Assembly: GCA_973895155.1 (NCBI GenBank)
Contig: OZ316894.1
Coordinates: 7,688,001 to 7,752,000 of the forward strand
Length of the DNA stretch: 64,000 bases
Direction: 5' to 3'
Source: Marsupella aquatica
Lineage: Eukaryota > Marchantiophyta
Made by a program: the position numbers and the translations under genes. Numbering within the stretch: the stretch's first letter is position 1; every line of letters starts with the position of its first letter. The notes under the pieces are model-generated. The model was given only the letters and a program-made list of their open reading frames with translations, was not told the DNA's origin and did no database searches. Of this stretch, positions 24,201 through 35,884 are shown one piece after another.

Positions 24201-26515
24201 CGCTTTGTCCAGAATGGGGAGAGGTGGAGAGGGTCCCAGAGTCTTGGATTTTAGGTTTTCCTTCGATGCCGGTGCCTCGGCTACAATGCCCTTTCCCTTT
24301 GAAAGATTATTCCTCTTGCTCGTTATTGTTTGAATTGTGGTTGTGGTTGTGGTCCATGCCGTATCCAAGGTTGGACTTACTTTGTTCAGTTGCTGTGACT
24401 TATGAGTGAGAGTTTTCTCTTCCTCGAGACCGTTTACCTTTTGAAATTGTAATAGACGGGTACACCGAGTAAGAATAAAGAGCATGCGTGTGTGCAGCTG
24501 CTTCAGAATTCCCATAGGCAAAACTTGACGCTTATCGTCAAGATCCTGCACAAATCTTTCACAGTGCTTCCGGAATTCTGTGGGCTTCATTAATGTACAG
24601 TGTCTAGCCAGAACCAGAATGTCCTCAGCTTTCTCTTGCCATTCGGCAGGTTGATTTGCATTCTTTTCAAGAATCTCGACCAAGTCCCCCGCAAAGACCT
24701 CAAGTTCGTTATTTACTTCCTCTTTTGCCGAGTTGAATCTCGCCCGTAGGGCCTCTAAAATCTTCTGCAGTAGAAAAGCATAGCAAAATAGTTTCAATAA
24801 AGGCCGGAACGCTCAGAAGGTCAACCTAGAAAAAGGAGTCAACTTCATAGGAAACATTTCTGCGAGTCAAAAAACCTTGACAGGGTAAAACAACAAAATG
24901 GAACTGCGGATACCAAACCTCCAAATCATTGAAGCTATGAGACTTCCAGAAATCATGTGACCTAACGCCCTTTGGATCCAACTCGTGGGAGTAACTCTTG
25001 ATATCATTATACTTCTTCTTCCGGGGGCCTGTTGTCATCCGCAGCAATGCTTGAAATCTTGGCGACTCTGTCTCCTTCGGTGTGTCTGTAGGACTGACAG
25101 TCTGGCTTGTTGGACTCTGCTATCGACAAAAAAGGATAATTAGGGCCAAGCATCAAAGAATTAAACCCAACCATGAGAAGTTCCAAACAGAGATAAAGCA
25201 CTCCGTTCCAGTCGGTCGACAACTGTTTACCAATTCACTTCTGCATCGTGTTCACTTTCATCGCAGAAATAAGCAGTAAACGAAGGACAATTATTACTGA
25301 AATCCCACCGAACCTAGTAGGATTAAGAATTGCTTATGCCCTTACCTCGCCTTCTTGAAGGCTTGCATCCGAACTTTTGATGCTCTCCATGTCAGCATCG
25401 ATGGCAGACTCGCGAGGAATCGGCTTATCTGCAAGACCTGCTCCATCGCACACAAGTACTTAGCGTTCATCGCTTCGCAAGGGATAATGGGTATGATAGA
25501 AGTCCTCCATTCTGAAGGCCAGCTACATACTGGTATCAACGTCTAGAACAGGCCTACATATCGGTCTAATTTGCTGGACGGTAAAACTCGACAAGCAGTA
25601 AGATCATCTGGTTAACTGTAGCTATGGAACAGTGCGGCATGGTAAATCCCGACGACAACTTTTCTTGCACTTCGGCGAGTGAGACTCAACATCTTGAAGG
25701 ATCGAGAAGTCGAGCGATTATCTTGAAAGGACGAGAGTAGCCAACACTCGTCACCAATCAATTACAGTGCTACCAAGAATTCGAGTAGGGAAATGCATCC
25801 ATGAAATCCAATCAGACTAGTCCGCTCTTTAAGGGGATATGCATCCACGACATTCCATAAAAATGGTCCACGTGCAAATTTCAGCTCGCTGTTTCTGTGA
25901 CCGGTACGACACGACCAGTGGAAGATACGAATACCCGCAAAACAGACTAAAAATAGGATGCACGGCGCCGGAGCGTTCCGGATGGGATCTTGCGGAGAAA
26001 TATTGCGCTATTAAGCAAATTAGAGATTCACGAAACTCCAAATGCTAAAAAATGCAAACAGGCAAGACAAAGGACGAAAACCATCTAAACCACAAAAAAA
26101 TCAGGATCTTATGTATCTTTTCCCGTACACTGTGCAGCTGAGTAAGGTGTCCGGCTGCTCCATTTCTTCAGTTTGTGCAAGCCTGGTGACTCCATAGCAA
26201 TTGTCAGGCCCACCTGGCCTCCCCTATCCTACTGATCTAGAGATGTGTACTCCAGCATGCCTTTCGAGAACTTCGCCCCAAGAGACTGTAAATGTTTCGA
26301 CAAGAAGTTGCCGAGAGGAATAGAGTCTCCAGAATCGAAAAGTCTCTAGATTCCAGTAAACCAGATGAGGGTGGAGATTCCTGACTGAAGTGTGTCGACT
26401 GACGAATATGTCAAATCCGGATCAATCTCGATGGAAAACGACGGATAGATTGCGCACTGACAGCAGCCAGCTCACCATGATTGTCCCATTTCCCGTCGCC
26501 CTTTCGCAGATCCAT
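18210..26515 (-). CDS. IREH1: IREH1/IRE-like AGC serine/threonine kinase
   Basis: Plant AGC-family kinase of the IRE/MAST-like group, linked to tip growth in flowering plants. Seventeen exons join in frame to 1132 aa, in coding order: 26515-26476, 25437-25346, 25116-24919, 24764-23265, 23029-22857, 22497-22248, 22057-21965, 21811-21671, 21473-21381, 21198-20997, 20860-20775, 20179-20091, 19593-19542, 19434-19378, 18932-18753, 18571-18494, 18284-18210. The N-terminal region has the IREH1 block [13 protein letters not shown] and [16 protein letters not shown] Cys/His zinc finger follows at about residues 444-469 ([21 protein letters not shown]). Kinase domain: [12 protein letters not shown], Lys751 (FAIK), HRDLKPDN with Asp845, DFG with Asp863, a long activation loop with an insert, then GTPDYLAPE. 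The C-tail has FSNFSF, an AGC hydrophobic motif. The first in-frame ATG after a stop is at 26515. Every junction keeps frame. Confidence 0.95.
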
Positions 26516-27800
26516 AGTGCTGCCAGGTTTGATTTCGATGGAGGCGACGATGAGTCTTATCCATTTCTAACTTCAAAGAAACATAATTGAGAAGGAAAGT
26601 GTAGTAATCATGCCGTGTACGCCGGCGTAGAGCACTTTGAAAGAGGAGGCCTGAGCCGAGCCCTTGGGCAGAAGCACGTGGCCAACAAGGCATTTCTATC
26701 GGACATCGGAAAACAGACAGCAATCCTGGCCCACCTCCAAGCACAGATGTGGAGCCGACGAGGTCCAGTGGCGGGAAAGAATGAGGGCCGGAAGTTGCTG
26801 AATGAAGCAAAACCAGAGTATCAACCTCTTCGAACTCCACCAAGCCAGCAAACTTCACATCCAACCAAACGCGCTATTTTACGCGGATTCGCAGTACCTT
26901 CCCAGACAACTCAAAGTACCCGTCTAAACTTATCTCTTCTACCGTACCCTTGAGTGCACCTCATATCGCTTCGTCCAGAAAATCTAAATCAAAATTCCTC
27001 TACACCTGGACAGCACCAACCAGAAGCCCCTTCATTTGCCTCCTTCCCTTCACGCTGCCTTCCTTCTGCTTCCCTTCTTCCTCCTGCTCCACGTCCTCTC
27101 GCTCCACAACGCTCGACGAGAACAGGATTGTGGTTTAGGTCTTCTCCGTCCGTCCGCTAAAGCATCGACGAATCGCACATGTGAAAAATTTTCGTAAAGC
27201 CGATGAACAAAGAATTCATGTCCTGCAATCGCAACGCATCGCATCGCATAGCAACATCGTCACTCAAGCTCCTGCAGCAAAAACGGATTCATCATCACTC
27301 AGCGCCTTTTCCCTTCCTCCGTCTCGCTTCTCTTCTTCTTCTTCTTCTTCGTCCCTGGACGTGGGACCCGCGCACCCAAGAACGACGGACGATGGCTTTT
27401 CGGCCTCGCTCCGCTACAAAAACTCACTAACCACCGCGCAAAGAGTGAGTCATTGAACGCACCTCACACGAGCGATAGAGACAAGAAAGAAAGCTCCAAG
27501 AGACTCGACGCCCGACTCCACCCGCACCCCACTCGACTCCACGAGCAAAGCCGCCTCTATTCATTCTCATCGGCTGCGCTTGTGCACATGTTTTCCGAGC
27601 GGGGAAGGGAAGGGAAGGGAAAGGAAAGGAAGGACAGCTGGGCCACCCAGAGCTGGCTTGGCCAGCGCCGAACGACACAGGTGCGGGTTCGGTTCAGGCA
27701 GCCCACGTTCGGCATTCCCCAACCTCACCTCCGTCCCCTTCCCCCCCCCCGGCTCCACCGCCTACGCGGCGCGTGAAAAGAAAGCCTGCGCAGCTTACAT
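26516..27800 (-). promoter_or_regulatory. Presumed 5' UTR and promoter of the IREH1-like gene
   Basis: GC-richer block upstream of the minus-strand kinase start, with pyrimidine-rich runs on the plus strand (CTTCTTCTTCTTCTTC at about 27329-27350, GAA repeats in the sense of the kinase transcript) and a GGGAAGGGAAGGGAAAGG purine tract at about 27602-27633. Many overlapping open frames exist on both strands, as expected in GC-rich DNA, and none has a recognisable motif. The promoter role is inferred from position and composition. Confidence 0.4.
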
Positions 27801-30080
27801 GTCACCTGCATTCCTATCTCTACCGCATTTAATGCAGTGTACAGGCTTGCGTGTTACATTGTCAGATCGATTTAATAAGGACCAGCGTAATTTCACCAGC
27901 CTGTTTCGCCAGTGTCACGGAGAAGATGCAAAGAATATTCTTTCATTAATTTCCGTCACATCTCCTGCATTGAATTCAAGGCTGACCGTAATTCTAGTGG
28001 GTTGTGGCTACTCTAGGTTGGGACAAATTGGATGCTGGAAGGCAGAAATGCAAGCCAAGTTTGGCCGAAACTCGAAAGTGACCAAGACTCTTGAATTAGT
28101 CTGGCTAATTCTCGCAACGAAAAACAGCTGCGAGTAACCTCAATCTTTTTATGTATTTACGGAATCTGAGACAAATCTTGAGATCTAGACCGTAGAAGAG
28201 AACATTTCCGCTAACAGCATCATGATGCGCGTAGCATGAGGTTGTAGGTAATAGCTGACCTGTCCCCGCATTTAGTACGGGGAACCAAACCCCTAGAATT
28301 ACATGAGCTTTACATGTCAGATGGATTCCCATTTCGAGGGTGTACGGCGTAACCTCACCGCACTAGGATGCTGTACCGTGTAGACGTGTACCGCACTGGC
28401 GGAGAAAGCAGGCAGCGTCTTACATGTCAGGAGAAGGCCAGTGTTCCAGCACGTGTTGATGTTTGGATCGTGCTGCGTCCTCTTACCTTTTATGGCAATA
28501 GCGGATTGTCGTTTTGCCATCCTCATTTTCTATGCTCCTATTTGTTGAGTTTTGTAATTTTAAGACGAGCAGAGGGCCGGACTCATTACGGGGGGGCGCC
28601 ATGGGACCCGCAAGCCAGAAACCAGTTTGATTCTCGCCTACCATTATTCTCAGGCGAATTATTCAAAGACTCTCCCAACAAGAAAGTTAGATGAGAATTC
28701 GTCTGCGCGGATTTGCCGTAGCACGGCAAAGACTGACTGAACGTGTAGAAAAATCCACAAAGACGACGAGAGAGTCAATAGTCCCCAAAAAACTATCCAA
28801 TCCGTCGAATAAGGGGGCAACAACTATTCAAACATGCATTATCCGAGAATAAAGCGGAACACGAGCACATTACACTACTCTTGTGGAATCCCTAGTAGTC
28901 ATCTATTAGGATATTTGGTCAGAGTCTCATCTTGCCTTGACCTGTTTATGATTATAGTGTTGACGTACAGACATATACTATCTTGTCTGGTTTTTTCCAG
29001 CCTTTACCTTTGTTGTTCCTCTAGAGTTTTTTTCTCCTTGCTTGGTTGTCGTTTGTTGGCCGAGCCCTCTCTCCAGAATCTGAATTGGTCGTAGTTCGAC
29101 TACAAAGTAGTTTCCTTCCAAGTTTGAGGTTAGGTGAAATCTCAGTCTGCTAAATCTGAAAAGCTCATTCATCCACCTCTGCAACTGCTTTGAATAGAAA
29201 CTGGGCTTCCTTTAGAGCCACCCCCTTATAGAGAAGCCACCTAACACTACAAGAAATAATTTCATTTAAGACGGTCTATTCTTGTCAGTTCATGTATTTG
29301 AAATATGAAACAGCCTCCTTAAAAAAATCAAAATTCTCTTTTGTTTCAGTTCAAATCAAGGCTGACTTCCAATTTTAATTCCTTGTCATTCTTCCCTCCT
29401 TAAAAAATAGATTCCTACAGCAACTGTCTACAGAAAATTTTGACCACAAGTTAGTAAGACCTCCCAGGGGTCAAGTGAGCTAAGGAAATCAATGTGGAGT
29501 TACATCTGAAACAAAGTTTTGTACAGAAAAAAATTATGTCCAATAGTCTGAGTAGGCAATTTTTGAATGTAAATAAAGGTGGCAACAAAGAAACCTCACA
29601 GAAAACAAGTTCACTACTACTGATGTTCATCAATAATTTCCCCAATTTCTGTTTTCTGCCTGCACCCCCCCCCCCCAACGCACTTGTTCATGAATGACTT
29701 GTCCCCAATCCCTGTTTTTGCTTGCACCTCCACTTTCAGATAGCCCCCACCGTGCCGGTCTGGAGCTTTCACTCTACTAGACAGTAGGAGTGAAAAGTAA
29801 CTTTCAATGCAATTATTTAGTTAGAGAGATACAACATAGTAATATATACACACCCTTTAGAAATAATACAGTCCCCCTCCTGTGACAAAATATAAACCCT
29901 AGTGATGACAGTTGTAATTGTTTCAGAACTGAGATTTACTAAGTTACCATCATTTTTGTCTAAAAGTATCTAATTGTCACTCTTGTTAGTTTGATAAATG
30001 CTTTTCCACTCTTTTTAAACCAGGGTTAAGCTAACTAAGCTGGATTAGTTCAAACAATCAAACTGTGGCAGAATTTATGT
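27801..30080. other. Intergenic, no gene seen
   Basis: No recognisable coding or RNA gene. Small items: a perfect short inverted repeat TTTGCCGTAGCACGGCAAAG near 28710, a TACATGTCAG word repeated near 28311 and 28420, and a run of 12 C at 29665-29676. The 185-codon frame at 27580-28137 (+) begins in the purine tract and has no family match. Confidence 0.45.
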
Positions 30081-30089
30081 TTGACAAGT

Positions 30090-31740
30090 GGAACTTCCCT
30101 TGATCCTAACTTGTGCACTCATACTGCCTCCCACCTTGGGTGTGGGTCTCTTTCAGGAGACCTCAGGGGACCCGCAGCCAGGAGCAAGTCGCGGAACTCG
30201 ACTACCTTAACACTTAGCTCCGGCGTCGCTGACTCCGACACCGAGCTCCCTTATGGTCCAGGCCCAGATAGGCCATCCGGGGAGGACTTAGCATGGGGAG
30301 ACTTGTGAGCAAAGAGACGTGCCACTAGCAAAGGCAAGGAGCCAAGCTGGTGACACACACTAAGGACTTGGGCTAGCTGAGAGCTGGTTGGGTCAAGGGG
30401 AAATGGGCCGGGCTCAGGACCGACCGTCCGGACCTCCGGATGGACTTTGAATTCTGAGGGCTTGAGGGTGAGCTCCTCTTGGGCCCAAGGCCCATGGAGT
30501 TGACGCAATGGGCAACGGACGCTTGGGGCGCAAGCTGTGGCCCGATCCGGTTGGGCCGATCGGGGGCCCCAAGTGGCGATGAGACCTGAGGACCTAGGCA
30601 TGAGCACTGGGTCGGCCCGATCACAACGGGCTAAGGCACTCCGCTTACGGATGCCTAACGAGAGAGTTATGGGCGTTGCCAGTTGGTGGCGCACCCGTTA
30701 TGCGCGATAGGATCCGGGTTGGAGGCCAAAGGTTTAGGGACCAAAGTTGGTCCGGGGTTGGCAGGTCTCCAGAAGAATATATGAGGGGAGTGGTGTCTCC
30801 CTGGGGGCTAAGAGCGAGCCGAAGTCGTGAGCTGCGGTGGTCGCGACACTAAGGGAAATTGTCAAACAGAAACTGCGATATCTTCCCAGTGGGAAGTTCG
30901 TTGGAGGACTTCTTGGGTGCGTTAGAAAGCTCTCGAGGAAGGCTATGCCCTCCTGAGCTCAGTTGGGTCTGGGGGCACCATGGGTTCTCGGGGTTTGCGG
31001 GTGTTAACTCGAACAGCAGCCAAGCCGCGTTAAGTTTCCCAAGGGAGCTTGCATTGGGGAGGCAAGGCCAAGTAGGTGTGGAGGTTGAGTTCCAAGAGTG
31101 CTCGGTCCCTAGGCCATTAGTGAGGCAAATCGGGAGTTAGTTGCTAGAGTCGGGGCCATTCTGGTCCCGACGTGTTGGGACAAGCTTTAGGACAAGCTAC
31201 GTTATATATTTGGGCCATGAGCATGTCCTGGGGTTAGGGCGGTCAGTTGGTGATGGATAGGTACGAGGGGGAACCCGGGCCGCGCCCAAGGAAGGAGCTG
31301 TTCAAGACAAACAGTGGGCGTGGGTTCTGGTTCCGGCTTATGGCATCGGGAGGACCTATCGCTGACCTATTTACCAACGTCTGTTAAGCTTGAGTTATGA
31401 TGCTAGACTTGGCAAGTTCTAGATCCTGAAGGATTATTTACCGAGGTGCTTGGTTGCTTGTGCAGACAATGAGGACCGTTGAGTAGCGGTCGTGTAGGTG
31501 AGCAAGTGCGGCTTCGTATGGGAGGAGCCGCTGGTGCCAGAGGCACTAGGGTGCTTGTTCGAGGTATTCCGTGGAGGCGTTCGGACACCAGGGGTACTTA
31601 GGTGTGAGTGTTGGGACGAGTGCTAGGATTGGTGAGGACGCTGAGTGGCAAGGTCCGCCACTAAGCAAGACCCGGAGCCCACCAAGAGTGGGACTGGTTT
31701 GAGACTGGATGACTGCAAAAGACTTACCCCCAAGGTGGAG
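30090..31740. other. GC-rich non-coding island, possible decayed LTR element
   Basis: About 1.65 kb of markedly GC-rich sequence between AT-rich flanks. Open frames occur on both strands (for example the 147-codon minus frame 30251-30694) but show no reverse transcriptase, protease, integrase or gag motif. TATA-like words (AATATATGAGG near 30777, TTATATATTTGGG near 31203), each followed by GC-rich leader-like sequence, resemble LTR organisation. No matching pair of ends could be found, so this is a suggestion only. Confidence 0.35.
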
Positions 31741-32756
31741 GGAAGTACCAAGATGGACCTATTAGGATTGAGTAGAGTTTGAAAATTTTGATTAAAAAAA
31801 ATTCAAGGTGACCATCTGACCTAGCTTGAGTTAGTTTACTTAACTAATGATGGAAAAAGATTGCAAAGTATGCAATGAAAGTACTAATTAAACTAAACAA
31901 CCTTTAAGTACATTGTCACTAAAGATGTTTGAATTTATAAATATGTCACAATCTTTGAATATAGCTCCCATAGTTACCTTGGTGAACTTGTCATCCACAA
32001 ACTGTGACAATTTTATGAATATACAAAAAACCGTGGCAATATTGTCAATTAGAACATCTTTAGTGACAAAGTACTTAAAAGTTATTAAATTAAAAGAGTG
32101 ACAAAATATCTATTTGTGTTAAATTCACACTGAAAAAGCTAGTCAAAATGTCAGGAGTGGAATGTTCAATAGTGTACGGAGCTCATTATTAGAGAAGAGT
32201 TTGTCTACCAAAGAAGCTGCCTTGGGGGCCTTGGGTTTTCTGTAACTTTTATGTGTGTGTAAACCCAAAGATTGGCAATCTTATGAGACTGATGACTCCC
32301 TAAGAGAGCACTCCAATTGGTGCTCATTGAATAGCCTTACCATGTGGGATCCTGTTTGGCACCGACGATCTGGGTTTGTGAAGGGCCCAACGAGCTTCCC
32401 GACCCATCCTGGCTTTCATGCACACCAAAGGCTGAAGCATCTTTGCACTTGCAAGTACAAAGCCATTTGATCAAGACTGGGAAGGGCGATCACAATCAGG
32501 GCGGGTTGTGTCTCGCTTGTGGGATTGCAGGCCTCAGGTCCAACTTGCATGTAGCAACCCTTAATTTATCAGCCCTCCACACTTGCGAAACAAGCAGCAA
32601 AAAATATATTGTGTTTGGCAACAGTATTTGCTGTAGTTGAAAGACAGGTATCCACGAACAAAATGTCAAAAAACTTCTTGCTTGTACTTGTCTCTTTCAA
32701 ATGATGGGACCTCAAGGGCCAGAGATGGCCCTTGCCCTTGGTTTTGAACTTTGCAT
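31741..32756. other. Intergenic, no gene seen
   Basis: AT-rich sequence up to about 32250, then a stretch with words shared with 33300-33345 and 36390-36440 (a GCATGTAGCAACCC / ACATGCAAGTTGG-like element), suggesting an old dispersed repeat. No coding support. Confidence 0.4.
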
Positions 32757-33213
32757 TGTTGGGTATTTACTCTTACGTCTAGGTTAGGTATGACGTGGTT
32801 GGTACAACAACGTGGGTTGGTACAACTATGTGGTTAGGTACAACTACGTGATTAGGTACAACTATGTGGTTAGGTACAACTACGTGATTAGGTACAACTA
32901 TGTGGTTAGGTACAACTACGTGATTAGGTACAACTATGTGGTTAGGTACAACTAAGTTGCACACTATATCATAAGAGGCATGTGTGCTTGGAGAGGTAGA
33001 ACCAAGGCTCATTGTTATGGAGCCACTTGAGAGATAGGGAGAGCTTACACTGTGGAGACTCGGTATAGCCGACGGGCTTAGAGTTCAGTAAAGCTCTCTT
33101 GTGTGTTCCCGTGGACGTAGCCTCAAGGAGGTGAACCACGTATCTCTTGTGTCGACTATTGTGCGTTGGATGGTTCATGGGCTTGCCGTTGCGATCGTCG
33201 TCTATGCTCAACA
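32757..33213 (+). mobile_element. Copia-like LTR (left copy)
   Basis: Begins TGTTGGGTATTTACTCTTAC and ends CTCAACA, the TG..CA ends of an LTR. It aligns along its length with 35535-35884 in the same orientation. Shared blocks include TTGCACACTATATC, GAGCCANTTGAGAGATAGG, CAGTAAAGCTCT, TTCCCGTGGACGTAGCC and GGTGAACCACGTA. The last two are typical of the 3' part of plant Ty1/copia LTRs, around the R/U5 region. It is ~100 bp longer than the right copy, mainly because of an internal 18-bp repeat array. A weak primer-binding-like TGGCATAAACCC follows shortly after the end. Confidence 0.75.
32791..32955. repeat. 18-bp tandem array inside the left LTR
   Basis: About nine units of 18 bases, alternating between GGTTAGGTACAACTATGT and GATTAGGTACAACTACGT, giving a 36-base higher-order period. 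The minus-strand reading is an open VVPNHI/VVPNHV repeat only because 18 is a multiple of three. The right LTR at the same position has just a short relic (AACTAGGTTAGGTTAACTAG). Confidence 0.95.
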
Positions 33214-35534
33214 TGCATGGCATAAACCCTGCCCAACGAGGAGGATTCTCCACATTATTGTCAGTGGGTACTCGTGCCATGTGTGAAGTTGAGGGCCAGA
33301 AAACGTAGGCCGCTCACATGCAAGTTGGCTCTCAGTTCAAGAAAACACCGAGCTGCAATGTTAGGGTGCGTGGACCGGGGCAATGTGGGGATTCCAAAGC
33401 AGGGCCCATGGCTGGTCCTCCCAGCCAGGCCCTGTAGTGGACTGCTGGAGTGGTCTAGGGTCTTAAAATGAGAAATTTTGAACAAGTGTTATTATATGCA
33501 AGATTATATGAAAAGTGTTCTGGAACTCTTCTATGATCAAATGGTACTCTGAATGGAGTGGGTATTAGACATTCCAAGGGCTCTATTTGCTCTGGGTTCT
33601 TCTAGTCCGCTACCCAATGTAACACTCCCTATCCTTGCAACTTCCACTTCCCTTTCCTATCTATGATTCTGACTTTGCCTCCCATTCCTACCGGTCACTT
33701 CTACTTTGTCTTTTGATTCTCCTTGCATCGGCACAACTTCCCTTACCCTATGTATGCACAACTTGTGTCTTGTGTTTCTTTGTTACAACTTAGTAAAGTT
33801 TTGTAAAGCAATTTTTTGAGTGATTGTCATTTACAATGATAACATTGTGCATTGGACTATTTAAATGACATAGATTGTTTTTAGACTTATTTAGAGCGCC
33901 CTCTAGTCACTCTAGAGGAAAGTCTTGGATCCAAAGAAAACATTTTCAATTGAAATATCACACATTGTTCAACAAGCATGTGACAGTTGTTTAATGATGA
34001 AAACTGTATTGGCTGACATGGGATTTTCAGAATTTACTACATTTATGAATGACCTAAAAAGAAAATTAAAAGTAATGATTGAAGTTTACTCGTCGTAGTA
34101 CAAATGCTCATGCACAGAAATGCCACCTCTACCCCAGACTCCCCATGCCCATTGCTACTCAGAAGGATTGTCTATACGTCAAAATCTCTTGCACCAGAGA
34201 CTTATGGCTTATTGCTTCGTTTTACAAAGTGGAGCACATCTAGAGCAACTTTGTTTTTAGTTGGGGAAAACTCACTTAAAAGTCTTGGCCACTTTTGAAT
34301 TGAATTGGCTAGGCTAGTTGTCTTCCATTAGCCAATTTGCACCAAACCACAGACCCCACTAGCCAGGATGGAACTATTATCCTGAGAAAGATATGACAGT
34401 TGCACATTAATATTTAATTAGGAAAATTTTCAAGCATCTCCTCCTCTACACAAGATGGATGGAATTTGAAGCCCCCATGGACCACATTTCCCTAAAATTG
34501 TTTAATTGTAATAACTTAATATTTTTTGAATTCATCTATATATATATTTTTATTTTGGGGTGGGGGGGGGGGGGGATTTTGAAGATATGCTAGGGGAGTA
34601 GGTAAGATACACTTTCATCAAAGTGACATTGAGCTTGTGGCCATTAGTTTGGGTGGAGTTTCTCATCATAAAATGCGGAGGTATAAATTCCATTATATTA
34701 GATTTCATGACGAGAGTCTGAAATATATGGGCTTGTGTTTTTTTAATGTCTCTTCCTTCTCTAGTTGCTTTGCAGATACACAACTAATTAGTTTGAGGAG
34801 CCCTTGGTTATGTAAGTTTGATGTTATTTAACAAGTTTAGTGATCATGAAGAGTTGCCTATTGGAATGAGATTGAAATTGAGATGATGGACAAAAAGAGG
34901 AGGTTATTTGTGGTAACAATCAATGCAAAATGTTCACTAAGTACTCGTATATATGTCCATGCAGTCCCTGCAACATTCCATAGAGTCCATGCAAATTGTT
35001 AAAGTAGCTTAAATGTTTTTTATGCTCCCTTGGTATTCATGTGTCCATTGTAGCTGAAGGGTTTCTTATTGTCCCTTATTCCTTTGTCCATATTAGCAAA
35101 AGGGTTTCTTATTGTCCCTTGGTATTCCTTTGCCCATTGTAGCCAAAGGGTTTCTCATTGTCGCTTGGTATTCCTTTGTCCATAGTAGCGAAATGGTTTC
35201 TTATGTTACCTTGGTTAATGTTACAATAGGTGAAGAGTTTCTTTTAACCCATAGTTCTATAAAAATTTGTCGATTATATAGAAATTTCAGACAATTTATT
35301 GGAAAACATTGATTCATCTATCATGACCCAAGGTTATTTTCTTTTATGCATTTCTTTGTTTATTTGAAGTGTTATCTTTCACTCTTCCATTGTAAGTTTT
35401 TACTTGTGTTTTTACAATTATTGGGTCTAATTGTTTTTCTTTGTATTGCTTCAAACACAAATTGTCATGTTTGGTTCTTCATGCATGACTAACCGTTCTT
35501 GTTTGTGACCAAGAGTGTTAGATGTGATTGCATG
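33214..35534. mobile_element. Internal region between the two copia-like LTRs, no coding capacity
   Basis: About 2.3 kb between the LTR copies. No gag, protease, integrase, reverse transcriptase or RNase H motif could be found in any frame; the longest frames are under 80 codons. It contains a run of 14 G at 34562-34575 and a ~60-bp tandem array at 35030-35215. This fits a non-autonomous or deeply deleted copia-like element. Alternatively the two LTRs are independent solo LTRs. I could not see matching target-site duplications. Confidence 0.5.
35030..35215. repeat. Tandem ~60-bp repeat (CCTTTGTCCATTGTAGC..GGGTTTCTTATTG)
   Basis: Four imperfect tandem copies with the order TTGGTATTCNTTTGTCCAT, NTAGCNAAAGG, GTTTCTTATTGTCCC. 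Copies differ at a few positions each. No frame is conserved through it. Confidence 0.9.
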
Positions 35535-35884
35535 TGTTAGGCATCTACTCTTAGGTCTAGGGTTATGACTGTAATCATAGTTAGGGCTGACCTTAGGCGC
35601 AAACTAGGTTAGGTTAACTAGGTTGCACACTATATCCCAAGCAGTATTAATTTGCTTGGATAGTAGGAACTCAGACTCATTGGTACGGAGCCAATTGAGA
35701 GATAGGAAGATCTTGTATTGCCAAGACTCAGTATGACTAACGGGCCTAGAGTGCAGTAAAGCTCTTGTTTGTTCCCGTGGACGTAGCCCCAACTGAGGTG
35801 AACCACGTAATATCGCTTTGTGTCAACTACCTGTCCATTGGATGTTCATCCGCTTACCGTTGTGAATGTCGTCTTTGCTCAACA
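35535..35884 (+). mobile_element. Copia-like LTR (right copy)
   Basis: Begins TGTTAGGCATCTACTCTTAG and ends GCTCAACA. It matches the left copy in order and orientation (GCACACTATATCCCAAG, GGAGCCAATTGAGAGATAGG, TTCCCGTGGACGTAGCCCC, GAGGTGAACCACGTAATATC). Substitution and indel differences between the copies are many, so if they come from one insertion it is old. Confidence 0.75.

Noticed and set aside
27580-28137. 185-codon plus-strand open frame
   Set aside because: It starts inside a purine-rich tract in the presumed kinase upstream region, changes composition midway and matches no family known to me.
28709-28729. Short inverted repeat TTTGCCGTAGCACGGCAAAG as a terminator or microRNA precursor
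   Set aside because: The stem is too short and isolated for a plant microRNA precursor, and no transcript context is visible.
32791-32955. CRISPR-like regularly spaced repeat
   Set aside because: Units are directly tandem with no unique spacers, and the DNA is nuclear plant sequence.
32779-33280. Minus-strand VVPNHI repeat frame and the neighbouring 103-codon frame as proteins
   Set aside because: Both lie in the copia-like LTR. The repeat frame is open only because the unit is 18 bases long.
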